This document shows, piece by piece, positions 1 through 8,151 of a DNA stretch of 64,000 nt (its first letter is position 1; each line of letters opens with the position of its first letter). The stretch spans positions 2,480,001-2,544,000 of the forward strand of contig OZ250151.1 of assembly GCA_965237725.1 (NCBI GenBank), in the 5' to 3' direction. Below the pieces are notes generated by a model. It was given only the letters and a program-made list of their open reading frames with translations. It had not been told where the DNA came from and ran no database searches. A program made the translations under genes and the position numbers. This DNA comes from G965237725 sp965237725 (GTDB lineage Bacteria; Pseudomonadota; Gammaproteobacteria; Arenicellales; Poriferihabitantaceae).

Positions 1-54
1 TGAGTAAAATTGGTAAAATTTTTTCCGGGTTAAACCCAAGGAATAAACAATAGT

Positions 55-394
55 GGGAGTTGGCCGATAAGCCGGGTTCTGTCGAGAACAGTTATTCATC
101 TGGGTCGTTTGTCACCAAACGCCTCTAGCAACCTACCCGGATCCAACGCGGGCCACGCCATACGGATCCCTATTCGGTCTTGCTCCAGGTGGGGTTTACC
201 CTGCCGCTAAAGTTACCAGTAGCGCGGTGCGCTCTTACCGCACCATTTCACCCTTACCTTATAAAAAGGCGGTATATTTTCTGTGGCACTAGCCGTCAGC
301 TCACGCTGCCCAGGAATTACCTGGCACCTTCGCCCTATGGAGCCCGGACTTTCCTCGATATCCCGAAGGATAGCGCAACTGTCTGGCCAACTCC
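55..394 (-). ncRNA. rnpB: RNase P RNA, bacterial class A (M1 RNA)
   Basis: Catalytic RNA of RNase P, which trims the 5' leader of pre-tRNAs. Read on the minus strand, the hallmark blocks are present in order: GAGGAAAGUCCGGGCUCC (plus-strand 339-356), GGUGCGGUAAGAGCGCACC (227-245), GGUAAACCCCACC, and ACAGAACCCGGCUUAUCGGCC near the 3' end (64-84). The two ends pair perfectly: 5' GGGAGUUGGCC with 3' GGCCAACUCCC gives an 11-bp P1 helix, which I used to set the limits. About 340 nt is close to the usual gammaproteobacterial length. In Pseudomonas rnpB lies between mraZ and rsmI; here two membrane genes separate it from rsmI. Downstream (1-54, minus) there is only a weak 4-bp GGGU/ACCC hairpin, so the terminator is not clear. 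Confidence 0.96.
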
Positions 395-479
395 CGAGCC
401 GAGGGTACTGGATCATCTACCGAAAAACAACTGTACAAATCACAGTAACATTTTTCCACAAATATTCATGGCCTAAAAG

Positions 480-485
480 TATAAT
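480..485 (+). promoter_or_regulatory. Candidate -10 box (TATAAT) placed for leaderless transcription
   Basis: A consensus TATAAT ends only 6 bases before the ATG at 492, so a start 6-7 nt downstream would coincide with the start codon and give a leaderless mRNA. The context AAGTATAATCG resembles the -10 region ahead of aconitase at 27253. No good -35 is visible at 17 bp. Inference only. Confidence 0.35.
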
Positions 486-491
486 CGCCGC

Positions 492-1421
492 ATGTTCGCC
501 ATACCCGCAACAAAACAAACCATCGTCGTAACCCTATTGTTACTCGCTGGCCTTTTGGTCAACACCGACCTGACTTCCCTATTAAACTGGATTCAGATAT
601 TGGGTATTTGTGTGGGCTTTGTTTATATCTGTTTTATAGTGAACATTCCCGAGGATAAAGCCGCGGCGCTTATGCGCTGGATTTTTGTTATCGGGATTGC
701 TGCAATACTCCTGCTGATCTGGCATAGCCAGAATGCAATCGTTGCCATTTATCTTGTTGGCGCTACGTTTTTAACGGGTTATTTTATAGCCTGCCAGTTC
801 AATCTGACGTCAGGCCATCGCCCTTTGACAACAACAATTAGCATCGCCATTATTGTTAGCCTTATATTAATTTGCTCTCCAACCACCATCAGTCGAATCG
901 AAATCAGCCTGATTAACTTACCCGTCCCGAGCAAGTTCTGGCTCTACAGTGACGATGCGCGTCAGGCGCCCCATACAGTTTCAAAAGGTTTTGGTATGCC
1001 TACCATGCATGCTCTTAAAGTACATTTGAATGCAGACAATGTGGGGATTACTGAACCCATGCCTTCGATACGACTCCAGGGACGACACGATACGTTGTTC
1101 TCCATTGATCGTATTCGATACAAATTTTTACATGTGACTGTTCACCAACTACTGGCTGACAACCTGTCCGAGATAAAGTTGGGTGAAAACAGCGATGAGG
1201 TCATCCTGGAAAAAATACCAACTGGCATATTAATCTCGGATGTGAATCAGGGGGAATCGGTGTGGCTTGATCTTCCCGACCTGGATTCCAAAGCGATATC
1301 CACCAGCGTAATACTAAAAACCATAGTTGTGAAAGTATTTGTCTGGTTACTGGCCTGTACCGTGTTTTTTAGCTGGGCACCCGGTCTGCGGCAAGCCAGC
1401 GTAGGAGAGTCGGGAAATTGA
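492..1421 (+). CDS. Unknown membrane protein with periplasmic domain
   Basis: A 309-residue protein of no family I recognise. Visible features: about five hydrophobic segments in the first ~135 residues, a polar region of roughly 140 residues (about 140-275) that is probably periplasmic, and one last membrane segment near the C-terminus (about 277-300). It overlaps the next gene by 4 bases (TTGA), so the two are surely co-translated. The pair sits between rnpB and rsmI, a spot where related bacteria have nothing, so it looks like an insertion in a conserved neighbourhood. The start at 492 has no convincing Shine-Dalgarno; the first Met is used because the next in-frame Met lies inside the hydrophobic region. 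Confidence 0.8.
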   Translation: MFAIPATKQTIVVTLLLLAGLLVNTDLTSLLNWIQILGICVGFVYICFIVNIPEDKAAALMRWIFVIGIAAILLLIWHSQNAIVAIYLVGATFLTGYFIACQFNLTSGHRPLTTTISIAIIVSLILICSPTTISRIEISLINLPVPSKFWLYSDDARQAPHTVSKGFGMPTMHALKVHLNADNVGITEPMPSIRLQGRHDTLFSIDRIRYKFLHVTVHQLLADNLSEIKLGENSDEVILEKIPTGILISDVNQGESVWLDLPDLDSKAISTSVILKTIVVKVFVWLLACTVFFSWAPGLRQASVGESGN

Positions 1422-2623
1422 GTACTGTGAAAAACCTGTCCAAAAAACTGGCTATCCCCTGGTGGTACTGGATGTGGGGAATCCACATACTGCTGGTCGG
1501 CTCGCTATATCTTTACATGTTCACCCCATACAAGACCGACTGGTTCAAGCTGATGTTTCCAACCATCAGCCTGGGCCAGGAAGAAAACTATGCCGTGTGG
1601 TGGTCGGGAATTTGTCTGTTTATTGCATCTTCGCTGTTTTATAAGATTGCCAGCGCCAATCCGACGCTTAAGTCATCCTGGAAGTGGGGGGTTTTATCCC
1701 TGGCTATGCTTGCCCTGGCCTTTGATGAAATTGGTTCGCTACATGAAGTTGTGAGTAAATTTGGTGGTTGGGAAGCGTTGATTCCCTTTGCCCTGATTTT
1801 TATCGTCGGCTTTATGGCAGCACTATTTGTTTTAGTGCGAACCCCGGGTTACCGTATTGCCGCTGTATTGATATTTCTTGGTATTGCATTGTTCGCCTCG
1901 GTAGCGCTTCTGGAATTTGTCGAACACAATCTGGAATTGACCAATCGTCAGCAAAGACGCCGCCTGCTTATCGAGGAAGGGGTTGAGTTGTTTGCGATGT
2001 CTTTGATCATCATCGCCGGCTTAATCTCGATGAAACGCGAAGGCATAACTCAACGCAGTTTGTCCGAGGTGATCGGAAACACCCGGCAGCTGTTTTTTCA
2101 TCCGACACTGGTTTTTGCGTTGTTCGGAATTCAATTTGTAGCGATTAGCGGATTTGCGGTTCCCCATGCGGGGATGTTTTCTGAGGGCAATCCCGCCAGC
2201 GTGTTTCCAATTTTCATGTACTACATCCTTTCGATGATGTGTATTCACATTGGCCATGTGCAACGCAATTATGTACTGTGGTGGGGATTTGCCGGATTAT
2301 TTCTGTTTACCTCGTTGTGTCAGATTCTCAGCGTCATTTCATTAATACTGCGATTGCAGTTTAATTTTTATTATTTTCTCTATCCACCCAGCACCTGGAT
2401 GGTCACCCTGATACCCATGGCCGTGCTTTGCGCCGTATTCCTTTTTAATCGCTGGATTTCGTTAAGGAAACTAATTCCGGAATTGATTCTGGTGTTTTGT
2501 GTGATCATCTTTTTATACCCGGACAATCACTCATACATGGTTTATTTTTTATTCAGCAGCTGTACGGCATTATTTTGTTACCGCCTGCTCAACCACTACG
2601 TCCAATCTTTGGCCGACGAGTGA
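1418..2623 (+). CDS. Unknown polytopic membrane protein with DExxSxHE and EExxE motifs
   Basis: A 401-residue integral membrane protein with about ten hydrophobic segments. Two charged motifs stand out within or next to membrane segments: D103-E-I-G-S-L-H-E110 and E186-E-G-V-E190. Buried acid/histidine clusters of this kind are found in membrane metal-dependent hydrolases and in some transporters, but I cannot assign a family. Start is TTG at 1418, overlapping the upstream stop; a GTG at 1427 is possible. Partner of the preceding gene (4-base overlap), ends 10 bases before the convergent rsmI stop. Substrate and role unknown. Confidence 0.8.
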   Translation: MSTVKNLSKKLAIPWWYWMWGIHILLVGSLYLYMFTPYKTDWFKLMFPTISLGQEENYAVWWSGICLFIASSLFYKIASANPTLKSSWKWGVLSLAMLALAFDEIGSLHEVVSKFGGWEALIPFALIFIVGFMAALFVLVRTPGYRIAAVLIFLGIALFASVALLEFVEHNLELTNRQQRRRLLIEEGVELFAMSLIIIAGLISMKREGITQRSLSEVIGNTRQLFFHPTLVFALFGIQFVAISGFAVPHAGMFSEGNPASVFPIFMYYILSMMCIHIGHVQRNYVLWWGFAGLFLFTSLCQILSVISLILRLQFNFYYFLYPPSTWMVTLIPMAVLCAVFLFNRWISLRKLIPELILVFCVIIFLYPDNHSYMVYFLFSSCTALFCYRLLNHYVQSLADE

Positions 2624-2632
2624 AGCCCTGAT

Positions 2633-3481
2633 CTAGACGTCTTGCTGTTTAAACTCCAGAGCGAGTTCATACAACCGATTTTTATTAACATCGAAAGTTT
2701 TACTGGCAATTTTTGCCGCCTGTTTTACCGACATGGTTTCAACCAGCAATTTAAGCAAACGAATTGCTGAATCGAGCTCAGCATCATCATTACTTTTTAC
2801 CGCAACAACGATGACAAACTCGCCTTTCAGATTCATCGCATCCTGATCGATTTGAGCAATCACCGCATCAAAACTGCCGAAATAGAATGATTCAAATTTC
2901 TTGGTCATTTCTCTGGCAATGGTGACTTCGGTGTCACCGCCAAAACACTTCGCCATGTCATCCAGAGTGGCTCTGATCCGATGGCTGGATTCGTAAAATA
3001 CCAGGGTACGGGTTTCATTTGACATCGCTTCGAGGCGCTGGCATCGCTGACCAGATTTTGCCGGCAAAAACCCCTCGAAAGTAAATCGATCCGTTGGTAA
3101 ACCGCTGGCACTGATCGCCGCGATAATGGCGCTTGGCCCGGGAACCGGTGAGATTTCGATACCATTGATTCTGGCGTGCCGGACCAGACGGTATCCGGGA
3201 TCGCTGATTAATGGTGTGCCCGCATCGCTGATCAATGCGATGCTAGTTCCATCGCGAAGCAATTCCAGAATGCTCTCAAAACTCGCATCTTCATTATGCT
3301 CGTGAAAGGAACGGGTTTTGGTTGATATGCCAAATTTGGATAGCAATACGCCAGCGTGGCGGGTATCTTCAGCCAGGATTAACGCTACCTGTGATAATAC
3401 TGATTTTGCCCGTTCGCTGATGTCATCGAGATTTCCGATGGGGGTCGCAACTATGAATAATTTTCCTGGATTGTTGTTCAT
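2633..3481 (-). CDS. rsmI: 16S rRNA (cytidine1402-2'-O)-methyltransferase RsmI
   Basis: Cytoplasmic SAM-dependent enzyme that 2'-O-methylates C1402 in the 16S rRNA decoding centre, working with RsmH (N4 methylation). The 282-residue length matches the family (about 286 in E. coli). Motifs of the tetrapyrrole-methylase fold are clear: VATPIGNLDD near residues 11-20, ALISDAGTPLISDPGYRLV in the first third, and PVPGPSAIIAAISASGLP. It is transcribed away from lpoA with a 77-base shared promoter region, exactly as in other Gammaproteobacteria. Confidence 0.96.
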   Translation of the reverse strand: MNNNPGKLFIVATPIGNLDDISERAKSVLSQVALILAEDTRHAGVLLSKFGISTKTRSFHEHNEDASFESILELLRDGTSIALISDAGTPLISDPGYRLVRHARINGIEISPVPGPSAIIAAISASGLPTDRFTFEGFLPAKSGQRCQRLEAMSNETRTLVFYESSHRIRATLDDMAKCFGGDTEVTIAREMTKKFESFYFGSFDAVIAQIDQDAMNLKGEFVIVVAVKSNDDAELDSAIRLLKLLVETMSVKQAAKIASKTFDVNKNRLYELALEFKQQDV

Positions 3482-3558
3482 CTTTGCTGTTCCTTAGTGG
3501 GTCTCGTATACTTTGACACTAAATTTAGTCGATACCGAAAACCTGAGAATATAACAAT

Positions 3559-5817
3559 ATGACTCCCAATGGCCGAATAAAACCTGCCCACAGTGCCGGG
3601 GAGAACTGTTTATGGACCCTGATATCGCTTAACAGGCAATGGCTTTTCAGAAAACTGTCAGTGCTCGCGATCTGCGCACTACTCGGCAGTTGCACGCTAT
3701 CGTCAAATTATCTGCCCAGAACGACCCCTGTGGTAGATGAGACGACAACAGATGAAGGATCTGAAATTGAAGAACAGGGTGCAATAACCCATGCTTTTGT
3801 CGATGAAACAGAAATTGTCGTCATAGAAGATCCGTGGGAGCTGGTAGATCGCGCCAATGGTGCCGAACCATCTGAAGTCCCGGAATTATTGATTCGTGCG
3901 ACGGAAGAATTCCTCAATCGAGGCCAGCTGTTCACTGCGGAAACATTGGTTACGCGAATCCAGAGTTACCCCTTAAGCCCCGAGGAAAATTATTCACTGC
4001 AATTCATTCGCGCACGGCTCGCCAGTGAATTTGGACAACATAAACGGGCAATGTCATTGCTATTCAGACTGAATCGCGGTGAGATTCACGATCTAAATAG
4101 GAAAATCCAGTATTTGGGAATAATTGCGAATTCACAAATTGCACTAGACCGAACAGCCGATGCAGTGAACACCTTGCTCGAACTAGATCCGTTGTTAGCC
4201 GATGGCGAGCAACTGGAAAATCAGAGACAATTATTAAAATTGCTGCAGTCCATGGACGATCTCCAGATTGCGTTGTTAAGAGAAAATTCCAGTAACAATG
4301 TGCTCGAAGGCTGGTTGGCGCTGGTTGATACATTGAAAGCTACCACCCCAACCTATCGAAAGGCGGACATCGAAAGCTGGCGCTCGGTTTATTTAAACCA
4401 TCCTGTGCAGGTTCAGCTGTTGGTCCCCGGAGCAGGTTCTGCCCGCAGCGAAAAATATAATCAGATCGCGCTTCTATTACCGCTAACCTCCCAATACGGC
4501 AATGCTGCAAAGGCCTTTTATGATGGTTTTATGCAGGCCCACGCCAGTAATTATGCTTTTCATCAGCCCCAAGTTCTTTTATACGATATTGGCGAAGAAT
4601 CTTTTCTGACCTCATTTTATTACCAGGCGGCGGTAAAAGACGGCGCGGATTTTGTGGTTGGACCCCTGGGCCGTGATGCCGCAGAAAATCTGCTGAACAG
4701 CCAGCAGCCTGCTGTACCAACCCTGGTTATTGCCGAAATACCCGAGCAAAATGTTTCAGAAAATCTGTTTGGCATAAGCCTGTCTCCGGAACAAGAAGCT
4801 GCCCAGGTTGCTCAAAAAGCATTCGCTGACGGTCATCGACAGGCCACAATTTTTCGTAGCGAATCCGAATGGGGACAACGAGTGGCCAACGCGTTTGCCC
4901 AAAACTGGCAGGATCTTGGCGGCATCGTCGTCAAAAACAGTTATTTTCCCAAAGACATTTCTGACTACACCCGTATCATTCAGCAATTTCTGGATTTGGA
5001 CGAAAGCATCGTACGACATCGTTTGGTGGAAGCAAAAGCTGGGATTAGTCTGAAATTTACCCCAAGGCGCCGCGATGACATGGACTTGCTATTTCTCGCC
5101 GCCAACGCTGGACAGGGACGACTGGTTGTACCGCAATTGCGCTTTTTCCAGGCTCACGACTTGCCGATTTATGCTACCTCCTACATATTTGACGGTGATC
5201 CAAATCCCGGAATGGACGCAGATTTGGACGGATTAATTTTTGGGGATATGAAATGGATGCTGGACAGTGTTGCTATATACAAGGAAAAAGTTGCTACGGA
5301 AGCGGCCAAAAAACAGGCTGAGAAAGACATAGCCGCTGAGGCTGAGGCGGCGGCCCTAGCAGACGAAGAGGCAGAGTCGGAAAACAATGATGAACCCGGT
5401 GACGTCCTCGCCATGGAAGATGACGATCTGGTTAGTGATGGCCTTTACCAGGGCGAGGGCGAGGATGAGGAAGTTGAAAGTATACTGGTTGAACCTGTGG
5501 ATGAACTCGCGGTTTCTGAATACGATTTTTCAGCCAACGTTGATAATGACCTGGCCGGTCGAAACGCGCTATCAGCTAGCAGAAGCCCTTACCAGAATTC
5601 TTCTCTGGACCGATTATATGCCCTTGGCCTACAAAGCTACCCGCTCATTCCCCAGTTAATCACCCTGAGAAAAGATGACTGGGGCACTTTTTATGGTGAG
5701 GCAATGACGGTAAGCGTAAATCCCAATGGTAGCGTCGAGCGACACCCAACCTGGGCGAAATTTGAATCGGGACTGGCTGAACCGATTAACCCCGTCGATC
5801 GCATTGTCACGGATTAA
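3559..5817 (+). CDS. lpoA: Outer-membrane lipoprotein activator of PBP1A (LpoA)
   Basis: Lipoprotein that reaches through the periplasm to activate the peptidoglycan synthase PBP1A. At 752 residues it has a lipobox ending LLGSC with Cys45, a helical TPR-like N-domain, and a C-domain of periplasmic-binding-protein fold (LALLLPLTSQYG-type start near 4465, VVGPLGRDAAENLL, ANAGQGRLVVPQLRFF). The N-region before the hydrophobic core is unusually long (about 28 residues), so the true start may be internal. An Ala/Glu/Asp-rich, very acidic stretch (about residues 575-665) interrupts the C-domain before the closing RLYALGLQSY block; I know no such insert in the E. coli protein. First gene of lpoA-yraN-dolP. 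Confidence 0.93.
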   Translation: MTPNGRIKPAHSAGENCLWTLISLNRQWLFRKLSVLAICALLGSCTLSSNYLPRTTPVVDETTTDEGSEIEEQGAITHAFVDETEIVVIEDPWELVDRANGAEPSEVPELLIRATEEFLNRGQLFTAETLVTRIQSYPLSPEENYSLQFIRARLASEFGQHKRAMSLLFRLNRGEIHDLNRKIQYLGIIANSQIALDRTADAVNTLLELDPLLADGEQLENQRQLLKLLQSMDDLQIALLRENSSNNVLEGWLALVDTLKATTPTYRKADIESWRSVYLNHPVQVQLLVPGAGSARSEKYNQIALLLPLTSQYGNAAKAFYDGFMQAHASNYAFHQPQVLLYDIGEESFLTSFYYQAAVKDGADFVVGPLGRDAAENLLNSQQPAVPTLVIAEIPEQNVSENLFGISLSPEQEAAQVAQKAFADGHRQATIFRSESEWGQRVANAFAQNWQDLGGIVVKNSYFPKDISDYTRIIQQFLDLDESIVRHRLVEAKAGISLKFTPRRRDDMDLLFLAANAGQGRLVVPQLRFFQAHDLPIYATSYIFDGDPNPGMDADLDGLIFGDMKWMLDSVAIYKEKVATEAAKKQAEKDIAAEAEAAALADEEAESENNDEPGDVLAMEDDDLVSDGLYQGEGEDEEVESILVEPVDELAVSEYDFSANVDNDLAGRNALSASRSPYQNSSLDRLYALGLQSYPLIPQLITLRKDDWGTFYGEAMTVSVNPNGSVERHPTWAKFESGLAEPINPVDRIVTD

Positions 5818-5838
5818 TCGTTATCTCTGTGTTTTGAT

Positions 5839-6198
5839 TTGAAGGCAAAACACCTGCAGCGAGGAGAAGATGTGGAAACTGCTTCTCGACAACACCTGGA
5901 ATCCAGGGGCCTGAGATTTTTGCAAAAGAATTTCCGGTCAAAATATGGCGAACTTGATTTGATTATGATGGATAATCAGGACCTGGTTTTTGTAGAGGTG
6001 CGTTATCGAAAAAATGATCTTTTTGGTGGCGCTGCACAAAGCATAAATGCACAAAAACAATTAAAATTACGGCGCACTGCAGAATCGTTTCTACAAAAGT
6101 ATGCGACCCTAAAATTTGATGGTTGCCGGTTCGATGTGGTTGCAGTAAGCGGCAATCAGTCAGATTATAAATTTGACTGGATATGTGATGCTTTTTAA
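5839..6198 (+). CDS. yraN: UPF0102 family nuclease-like protein YraN
   Basis: Small cytosolic protein of the UPF0102 family, with a restriction-endonuclease-like fold of uncertain function. The family core is plain: GELDLIMMD followed by VFVEVRYRK (a PD-(D/E)xK-type arrangement) in the first half of 119 residues. It starts with TTG at 5839, 21 bases after the lpoA stop, the standard lpoA-yraN neighbourhood. In many relatives diaA follows; here the next gene is dolP, so diaA is absent from this locus. Confidence 0.92.
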   Translation: MKAKHLQRGEDVETASRQHLESRGLRFLQKNFRSKYGELDLIMMDNQDLVFVEVRYRKNDLFGGAAQSINAQKQLKLRRTAESFLQKYATLKFDGCRFDVVAVSGNQSDYKFDWICDAF

Positions 6199-6313
6199 TC
6201 GCCTGAAAAACAAAAAGAGTTTAGCGCGAATCAGGAAAGGTTCAGCAAACAGGATATACTATTGCCGAGTGTTAGAACTTTCATGTACGTGACATAAACC
6301 AGAGACTAAAAAT

Positions 6314-6928
6314 ATGCCCCAGTTTATAAAGACAAGAATCCCCTCAGTAAAAACCATTTGTTTAAGTTTGCTGTTAATTTTTAGCTTGCAAGTTTTAACC
6401 GCCTGCGTACCAATTTTTCTCGGCACAGCAACGGTAACCGCGATAGATCTGATAATGGAACGCCGTACCGTTGGAAGGAATATCGATGACAACGCCCTGG
6501 AATTGAAATTAAGAAAAGACTATCTGATCGACGAAAAACTGGGGACGCCGGTTAACATCAGCACGACTATCATAAACGGCATTGTGCTCTTGACTGGGGA
6601 AGTTAATACCGATGAACAGCGTCAATATGCAGCGGAAATTGCCAAGCAGTATCAGGAAACCCGGGAAGTTATTAACGAGCTAGAATTATCTGGCAGAACG
6701 AATTTAAACAGCAGGGCAAACGATACTTATCTCACTGGCAAAGTTAAGTCCAAACTGTTGCGGGCTGACAACGTGCCTTCCACCAATATAAAGGTGGTTA
6801 CCGAACGCGGCAAAGTTTATTTGCTTGGACTTGTGACCACAGCAGAAGCTGAAGCCGCAGTTACTGCAGCCCAAACCGTACGCGGCGTCACCCATATCGT
6901 TAAAGTTTTCGAATACATCGAGCCCTAA
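6314..6928 (+). CDS. dolP: Outer-membrane BON-domain lipoprotein DolP (YraP)
   Basis: Division and outer-membrane-integrity lipoprotein. The 204-residue product has a lipoprotein signal ending LTAC with Cys31 and two BON domains (about residues 48-115 and 125-195); each carries the family pattern of an I/V-x-V-x-x-x-x-G-x-V-x-L-x-G strand pair (NGIVLLTGEV, RGKVYLLGLV). It closes the lpoA block after a 115-base gap that contains TATACT at 6255-6260 as a possible -10. DolP and LpoA both act at the outer membrane/peptidoglycan interface, which fits their linkage. Confidence 0.93.
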   Translation: MPQFIKTRIPSVKTICLSLLLIFSLQVLTACVPIFLGTATVTAIDLIMERRTVGRNIDDNALELKLRKDYLIDEKLGTPVNISTTIINGIVLLTGEVNTDEQRQYAAEIAKQYQETREVINELELSGRTNLNSRANDTYLTGKVKSKLLRADNVPSTNIKVVTERGKVYLLGLVTTAEAEAAVTAAQTVRGVTHIVKVFEYIEP

Positions 6929-6953
6929 CAACTACAACAAAAAATATATCGAA

Positions 6954-7451
6954 TTGTTCCGTTCACCCTATCAGAACAAAATATTCCTGTCCCCCAGTAG
7001 TCCGGGCTTCGAACAATGGCTTAACCAATTAAACCGGCCACTGGTGTTTACCAATGGTTGTTTCGATATATTGCATCGCGGCCATGTCAGTTATTTACAA
7101 AGCGCCGCTCAATTAGGCGTCGCTCTGGTTGTTGGACTAAACACCGATGATTCTGTGAGGCGGCTTGGTAAAGATCCGCGCAAGCCCCTGAACTCGCTCG
7201 ACGACCGAATGGCGCTGGTGGCTTCCCTTGAAAACGTTGACGCTGTAATTTCATTCGATCAGGAAACACCGCTGGAGTTAATAAAAGCGGTTCATCCCGA
7301 GGTTCTGGTAAAAGGTGGTGATTGGCCTGTGTCTGAAATAGTAGGCGCAGAAGAGGTCAGCGGATGGGGTGGTACGGTGCATTCCATAGCATTTGAGTTC
7401 GAGCGATCAACTACCGCCCTGATCGATAAAATTTCAAAAGCGAAAGACTAA
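6954..7451 (+). CDS. rfaE2: D-glycero-beta-D-manno-heptose 1-phosphate adenylyltransferase
   Basis: Cytidylyltransferase-fold enzyme that adenylates heptose-1-phosphate to make ADP-heptose for the LPS inner core. The 165 residues correspond to only the C-terminal domain of bifunctional HldE; the kinase half is not here, so this is the stand-alone form. Signature NGCFDILHRGHVSYL with the H41-x-G-H44 nucleotide-binding motif, then GLNTDDSVRRLGK and VLVKGGDW. TTG start at 6954, 25 bases after dolP, so it is probably in the same transcript and links to outer-membrane assembly. Confidence 0.9.
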   Translation: MFRSPYQNKIFLSPSSPGFEQWLNQLNRPLVFTNGCFDILHRGHVSYLQSAAQLGVALVVGLNTDDSVRRLGKDPRKPLNSLDDRMALVASLENVDAVISFDQETPLELIKAVHPEVLVKGGDWPVSEIVGAEEVSGWGGTVHSIAFEFERSTTALIDKISKAKD

Positions 7452-7457
7452 ATCAGA

Positions 7458-7898
7458 TCACCACTCGCCGATGTTTGGCATAGACGACCAGGGCTCTTTG
7501 GCTTCCAGTGCATCGCCTTGCTGAAGCAATTCGATTGAAACGCCATCGGGGGAACGAACAAAAGCCATATGCCCGTCTCGCGGCGGTCGATTGATGGTGA
7601 TGCCTGCATCCATTAATTTCTCGCAGGTAGCGTAAACATCTTCCACTCGAAATGCCAGATGACCAAAGTTTCTGCCCCTGGAATATTCTTCTGTGTCCCA
7701 GTTATAGGTAAGCTCCAGCATGGGTGAGTTTTCACTTTTGGCACGATCGAAGTCATCGGTTGCGGCCAACATGACCAGTGTAAATCTTCCCTCTTCATAG
7801 TCCCATCGATCGACCTGAGCCATGCCGAGACAATTACAATAAAAATCCAGCGCAGCATCCAGGTCTTTGACCCGGACCATGGTGTGTAAATATTTCAT
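7458..7898 (-). CDS. gloA: Glyoxalase I family (lactoylglutathione lyase)
   Basis: Vicinal-oxygen-chelate enzyme expected to isomerise the methylglyoxal-glutathione hemithioacetal. The 146-residue protein keeps the four metal ligands in family positions: His5 (LHTMVRV), Glu62 (LELTYNW), His80 (GHLAF) and Glu123 (IELL). It matches E. coli GloA in layout, with a C-terminal extension of about 15 residues. It is the last gene of a minus-strand run with slyX (25-base gap), the M19-like gene and the aldehyde dehydrogenase, so it may serve aldehyde detoxification together with the latter. Confidence 0.85.
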   Translation of the reverse strand: MKYLHTMVRVKDLDAALDFYCNCLGMAQVDRWDYEEGRFTLVMLAATDDFDRAKSENSPMLELTYNWDTEEYSRGRNFGHLAFRVEDVYATCEKLMDAGITINRPPRDGHMAFVRSPDGVSIELLQQGDALEAKEPWSSMPNIGEW

Positions 7899-7923
7899 TT
7901 CGTCTCTCTATACAAATTTATCT

Positions 7924-8130
7924 CTAGTAATGGGGTGGTTTCTCAAAATTTGAAAAACTGTTACCGCCAGATTCTGTAAACTGGATTATTCTCGATTCAA
8001 GTAGCTGAATTTTCTTTTCCATGGCCGCCGTCTTTTCCATCTGGATAATCAGTTGTTCGCTCAGGTTCTCAATGGCCCGTTGCTGATCCATAAGCAACAT
8101 TTGCAATTCGGTTAATTCCTGCTTAGCCAT
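7924..8130 (-). CDS. slyX: SlyX family protein
   Basis: Small coiled-coil protein of unknown biochemical role. The 68 residues are a single amphipathic helix with heptads (LTELQMLLMDQQRAIENLS) and the diagnostic C-terminal PPHY ending that marks SlyX. It lies 21 bases downstream of the dipeptidase-like gene and 25 bases upstream of gloA on the same strand. Confidence 0.88.
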   Translation of the reverse strand: MAKQELTELQMLLMDQQRAIENLSEQLIIQMEKTAAMEKKIQLLESRIIQFTESGGNSFSNFEKPPHY

Positions 8131-8151
8131 GTTTCAATAATTTTCTCCTGA

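Noticed and set aside
1..54. Terminator of rnpB
   Set aside because: Only a 4-bp hairpin (GGGU/ACCC) followed by GGAAAAAATTTT on the minus strand; too weak to call.
180..531. Short frames of 98, 67 and 82 residues across 180-531
   Set aside because: They overlap the RNase P RNA gene and its upstream region, which has clear structural and conserved blocks; the peptides have no family features.
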